The notes under the pieces were generated by a model. That model saw nothing but the letters and a program-made list of their open reading frames with translations. It was not told the DNA's origin and made no database searches. A program made the translations under genes and the position numbers. Below are positions 61,724 to 64,000 of a stretch of DNA of 64,000 bases, piece after piece; the stretch's first letter is position 1, and every line of letters starts with the position of its first letter. The DNA comes from Corynebacterium sp. HMSC29G08 (GTDB taxonomy: Bacteria; Actinomycetota; Actinomycetes; Mycobacteriales; Mycobacteriaceae), in assembly GCF_001806875.1 (NCBI RefSeq), contig NZ_KV786211.1, positions 217,643-281,642 on the forward strand, read 5' to 3'.

Positions 61724-62776
61724 TTACGCGCGCCCAGTCCCGCGGCGCCGCAGAACCGTCAATACCAGCGCAAGCAGCACTAACAGTCCGACGCCACCAA
61801 CAATTACCGGCACCAGCACGCCACTACCACCAGCGGAGTCATGTTCAGAGCCTTGACTTTGCTTCGCGACGTCCGCATACGGATTCCCACTCGCCCCCTC
61901 GTCCTCGCCGCTAACACCTTCCTGCGCCTCTGCTTGTTCAACGTGCGCGTTCGTGGCGGTAATCACGGCAATAAACTCTGCTACCGAGTCATCACGAACC
62001 ACTTCCATAATGAAGGGGTTGTCCGGGGTCTCGCCTTCGGGATATGTCAACGTGAGCGTCCGGCTAGCAATATCCACATCACGCTTCACACCCTGGATCA
62101 CCCGGCCACTGACATCCAGATACCGCAGTTTTGCACCCTCCCGGTCCGTGCGGGCGTACTTGGCCAAGTCCGCAGCGCGCGTAAGTGGCACGGTGACCAC
62201 GAGGGTGTTGCCGTGGATCTCTCCTTCGAAATAGAACTTCTTCGCCGTCGTGGTGTCCACGGGTGCTGCCGCCTCGCGCGGCGGGTGGGTTACCGTGGCT
62301 CCGTCCTGCTGCTGTGCGCGCGAGCCAGAGCCAGAACCCGAGCCCGAGCCTGAGTCTGAGCCAGCGTCTGGTTTGGCGCCATCCTGCTCGGAATCCCCGT
62401 CCGATCCTGAATCCGGAGCAACGTCTGGGGACTCGCGGCCGCCTACGGCTACCAGAGTGATCGTCGCTGAGTAGCCAAGCGCACTCGCTGGCACGTCCGC
62501 GGTTGCACCCGGCGTATTCGGCGCCTGCACGGTTACGGTCGTGCCGCTAGAGCTCACCACCCAACCGTCAGCTGCGTAGTTCACATCGACGGGAATGCCA
62601 ACATCAACAGTGCTCGATTCACCCGCTGCCACGCTGACCTGAGAGGGCAGCATTTCTTTGATCTGCGCCGGGTCAAGCCCTTCCGGTAGCTGTGCTACTG
62701 CAACTGGACTCATGGCAAGTGGAAGGCAAAGCGTTAGCGTTGCCACGCACGCTCCTACTGCAACGTTTCGCATCAT
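61724..62776 (-). CDS. Putative cell-envelope protein with signal peptide and C-terminal membrane anchor
   Basis: The 350-residue protein has an N-terminal signal peptide (about residues 1-28, ending AVAQ), a beta-rich exported region, a low-complexity Asp/Gly/Ser linker (SDSGSGSGSGSGSR), a second folded part (KKFYFEGEIHGNTLVVTVPLTRA) and a C-terminal helix (VLVPVIVGGVGLLVLLALVLTVL) followed by RRRGTGRA. I recognise no enzyme family. The ATG lies 7 bases after TAACGT inside the end of xerD, so it may be leaderless. Confidence 0.8.
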   Translation of the reverse strand: MMRNVAVGACVATLTLCLPLAMSPVAVAQLPEGLDPAQIKEMLPSQVSVAAGESSTVDVGIPVDVNYAADGWVVSSSGTTVTVQAPNTPGATADVPASALGYSATITLVAVGGRESPDVAPDSGSDGDSEQDGAKPDAGSDSGSGSGSGSGSRAQQQDGATVTHPPREAAAPVDTTTAKKFYFEGEIHGNTLVVTVPLTRAADLAKYARTDREGAKLRYLDVSGRVIQGVKRDVDIASRTLTLTYPEGETPDNPFIMEVVRDDSVAEFIAVITATNAHVEQAEAQEGVSGEDEGASGNPYADVAKQSQGSEHDSAGGSGVLVPVIVGGVGLLVLLALVLTVLRRRGTGRA

Positions 62777-62783
62777 CGCGCTA

Positions 62784-62789
62784 ACGTTA
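62784..62789 (-). promoter_or_regulatory. -10 box for leaderless envelope-protein transcript
   Basis: TAACGT on the minus strand, 7 bases before the ATG at 62776. Confidence 0.4.
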
Positions 62790-62793
62790 CCGC

Positions 62794-63702
62794 CTATGCC
62801 CGCGGATGCGCACCTGCCCAGACTTCTCGTAGGTTATCCGCAGTAATATGCGTGTAGATCTGTGTCGTTGTCACAGATGAGTGTCCCAGTAACTCCTGCA
62901 CTGTTCGCACATCAGCGCCGCCTTCAAGCAGGTGCGTGGCAAACGAGTGCCTCAGCGTGTGCGGGGAAATGTCCTTGTCAATGCCGGCGCGTGACGCTGC
63001 GTCTTTAATAATCGTCCACGCACTTTGGCGCGACAAGGCATTGCCCCGGGCATTAAGAAACAGCGCGTGCGACTTACCTGTCGCCAGCATCGGGCGTGCA
63101 CGCACCAGGTAGGACTCAATCGCCGCCTGCGCATGAGAGCCAAGTGCTACCACGCGCTGCTTATTGCCCTTGCCGGTAACCACCAGCACGCCTTGTGCGT
63201 CCACAACATCATCCACGTGCAGTGCTAAAACCTCGCTCACACGCGCGCCGGTGGCATACAGCGTTTCCAATAACGCCTTGTCGCGCAAACCTAAAGCAGT
63301 CTCCTGAGAACAGGACTCGATCAGCCGCACAACCTCATCCACACTCAGCGTGTCCGGGAGCCTCTCGGCGGCCTGCGGCGGCGCCACCTCTGCCGCGGCA
63401 TCACCCGCCAGCAGGCCTTCCGCCACACCAAACTTGTGCAGACCACGAGCAACCACAAGTGCTCTGGCTGCAGAGGAGGCAGCCAGCGGTTTCACCGTCT
63501 CACTTCCACGACGCAAATCCGCCACGTAGGCCTCAAGATGGCCCGCAGTGACAACATTCAAGTCAGCAATGCCAGCGTTTTCCAGCCAGGCCACGTAGCG
63601 CTTCATGTCGCGGTCATAGTTGCTCACCGTATTTTCAGAAAGACCACGCTCCACCACCAAATGAACGTGCCAGTCTCGAGCAAGCTGTGCAGGGGAAACC
63701 AC
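62794..63702 (-). CDS. xerD: XerD tyrosine recombinase
   Basis: The 302-residue recombinase resolves chromosome dimers at dif with XerC. The SAM-like N-terminal domain runs to about residue 95. The catalytic residues are visible: Arg in [11 protein letters not shown], Lys in [17 protein letters not shown], the His of GHSSVTTTQ and Tyr in IYTHI. The GTG start overlaps the upstream Nudix stop by one base (TAGTG). Confidence 0.95.
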   Translation of the reverse strand: MVSPAQLARDWHVHLVVERGLSENTVSNYDRDMKRYVAWLENAGIADLNVVTAGHLEAYVADLRRGSETVKPLAASSAARALVVARGLHKFGVAEGLLAGDAAAEVAPPQAAERLPDTLSVDEVVRLIESCSQETALGLRDKALLETLYATGARVSEVLALHVDDVVDAQGVLVVTGKGNKQRVVALGSHAQAAIESYLVRARPMLATGKSHALFLNARGNALSRQSAWTIIKDAASRAGIDKDISPHTLRHSFATHLLEGGADVRTVQELLGHSSVTTTQIYTHITADNLREVWAGAHPRA

Positions 63703-64000
63703 TAGCGCGCAATGTTCTTCATGTCGGGGGTGATGCCTTCGGCGTGGCGTCGATAAGCAAGAGAGCTCGGGCGTAACTCAAAGGCAACCGACGTCTCACG
63801 AGGCTGAGAGCGACCCGCAACCACCTCACTAGCCGCCAAAATGCCGACAATCGCAATCGAATTCACTATCTCACCGCACATCACCATCGCGCGAGCATCA
63901 TCCAACGGCACCCACGCAAACCCCATGTCGGCTTCCTCGTCCTGTGCCTCCGGACGCTCAACCTCACGCAGATCACGTGCCAAAAACACGCGCACGGCTT
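63702..64000 (-). CDS. Nudix hydrolase (ADP-ribose pyrophosphatase-like), C-terminal part
   Basis: The frame is open to the window end, so the N-terminal Nudix box is outside. The visible C-terminal part ([53 protein letters not shown]) is typical of the ADP-ribose pyrophosphatase group that precedes xerD in actinobacteria. It is translationally coupled to xerD. Confidence 0.82.
   Translation of the reverse strand, partial: AVRVFLARDLREVERPEAQDEEADMGFAWVPLDDARAMVMCGEIVNSIAIVGILAASEVVAGRSQPRETSVAFELRPSSLAYRRHAEGITPDMKNIAR

Noticed and set aside
1..64000. Mobile elements or CRISPR arrays
   Set aside because: No transposase, integrase other than XerD, phage gene, or regularly spaced repeat array was seen. 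The only tandem repeats are the 15-bp units in the helicase tail and the Gly/Ser linker.

Overview
The window is chromosomal DNA from an actinobacterium of the Corynebacterium type. The evidence is the gene content and order: a dop-pup-pafA-pafB-pafC-tatA-tatC block, separate lnt and ppm1 genes beside rbpA, a secA2-odhI-ftsR-nuclease-merR block, and a xerD-parA-scpA-scpB-rluB-cmk-der block. I cannot name the species. A complete pyruvate formate-lyase locus and an isobutyrate/valine catabolic cluster make it a species with wider accessory metabolism than the minimal members of the genus. I see no insertion sequence, prophage, integron or CRISPR array. No stretch longer than about 300 bases lacks a gene.

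Layout. 1-1100: end of a GntP-type permease and a TetR regulator. 1103-13188: a two-strand cluster that together encodes isobutyrate activation and the distal valine pathway: acyl-CoA synthetase, acyl-CoA dehydrogenase, enoyl-CoA hydratase, 3-hydroxyisobutyryl-CoA hydrolase, 3-hydroxyisobutyrate dehydrogenase (mmsB) and methylmalonate-semialdehyde dehydrogenase (mmsA). It also holds a second TetR regulator and a GNAT/acyl-CoA-ligase fusion coupled to an AcuC-type deacetylase. Three promoters here carry the same 26-bp palindrome, TGTACGR-N12-TCGTACA, a strong candidate operator for the second TetR protein. 13363-14340: BASS-family transporter. 14344-20628: pupylation genes without proteasome subunits, the PafBC regulators and Tat export. 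20659-33000: HelY helicase, a trypsin-like protease, M24 peptidase, DprE2-like reductase, lipase, FxsA, Lnt, Ppm1, RbpA, a small zinc-ribbon protein, YceI and a CFA-like methyltransferase. 33106-37940: NADH dehydrogenase II, then a pyruvate formate-lyase whose glycyl-radical domain is a separate small protein, followed by its activase. 38030-47048: CorA, a thioesterase, Gnd, a DEAD-box helicase, two CNNM/CBS proteins, a conserved protein and a VWA protein. 47057-51846 (minus strand): MerR regulator, bifunctional nuclease, FtsR, OdhI, SecA2. 51931-56070: hydrolase-OsmC fusion, tRNA-Pro(GGG), two exported esterases, a methyltransferase. 56067-64000 (minus strand): der, cmk, rluB, scpB, scpA, parA, an envelope protein, xerD and a partial Nudix gene.

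The strongest observations are: (1) pyruvate formate-lyase split into a 705-residue catalytic subunit and an 83-residue glycyl-radical subunit; (2) the isobutyrate cluster with three matching operators; (3) many starts without a Shine-Dalgarno sequence that lie 6-8 bases after a TAnnnT -10 box, implying widespread leaderless transcription and refining several gene starts; (4) two divergent gene pairs whose -10 boxes sit back to back with exactly 6 bp between them.
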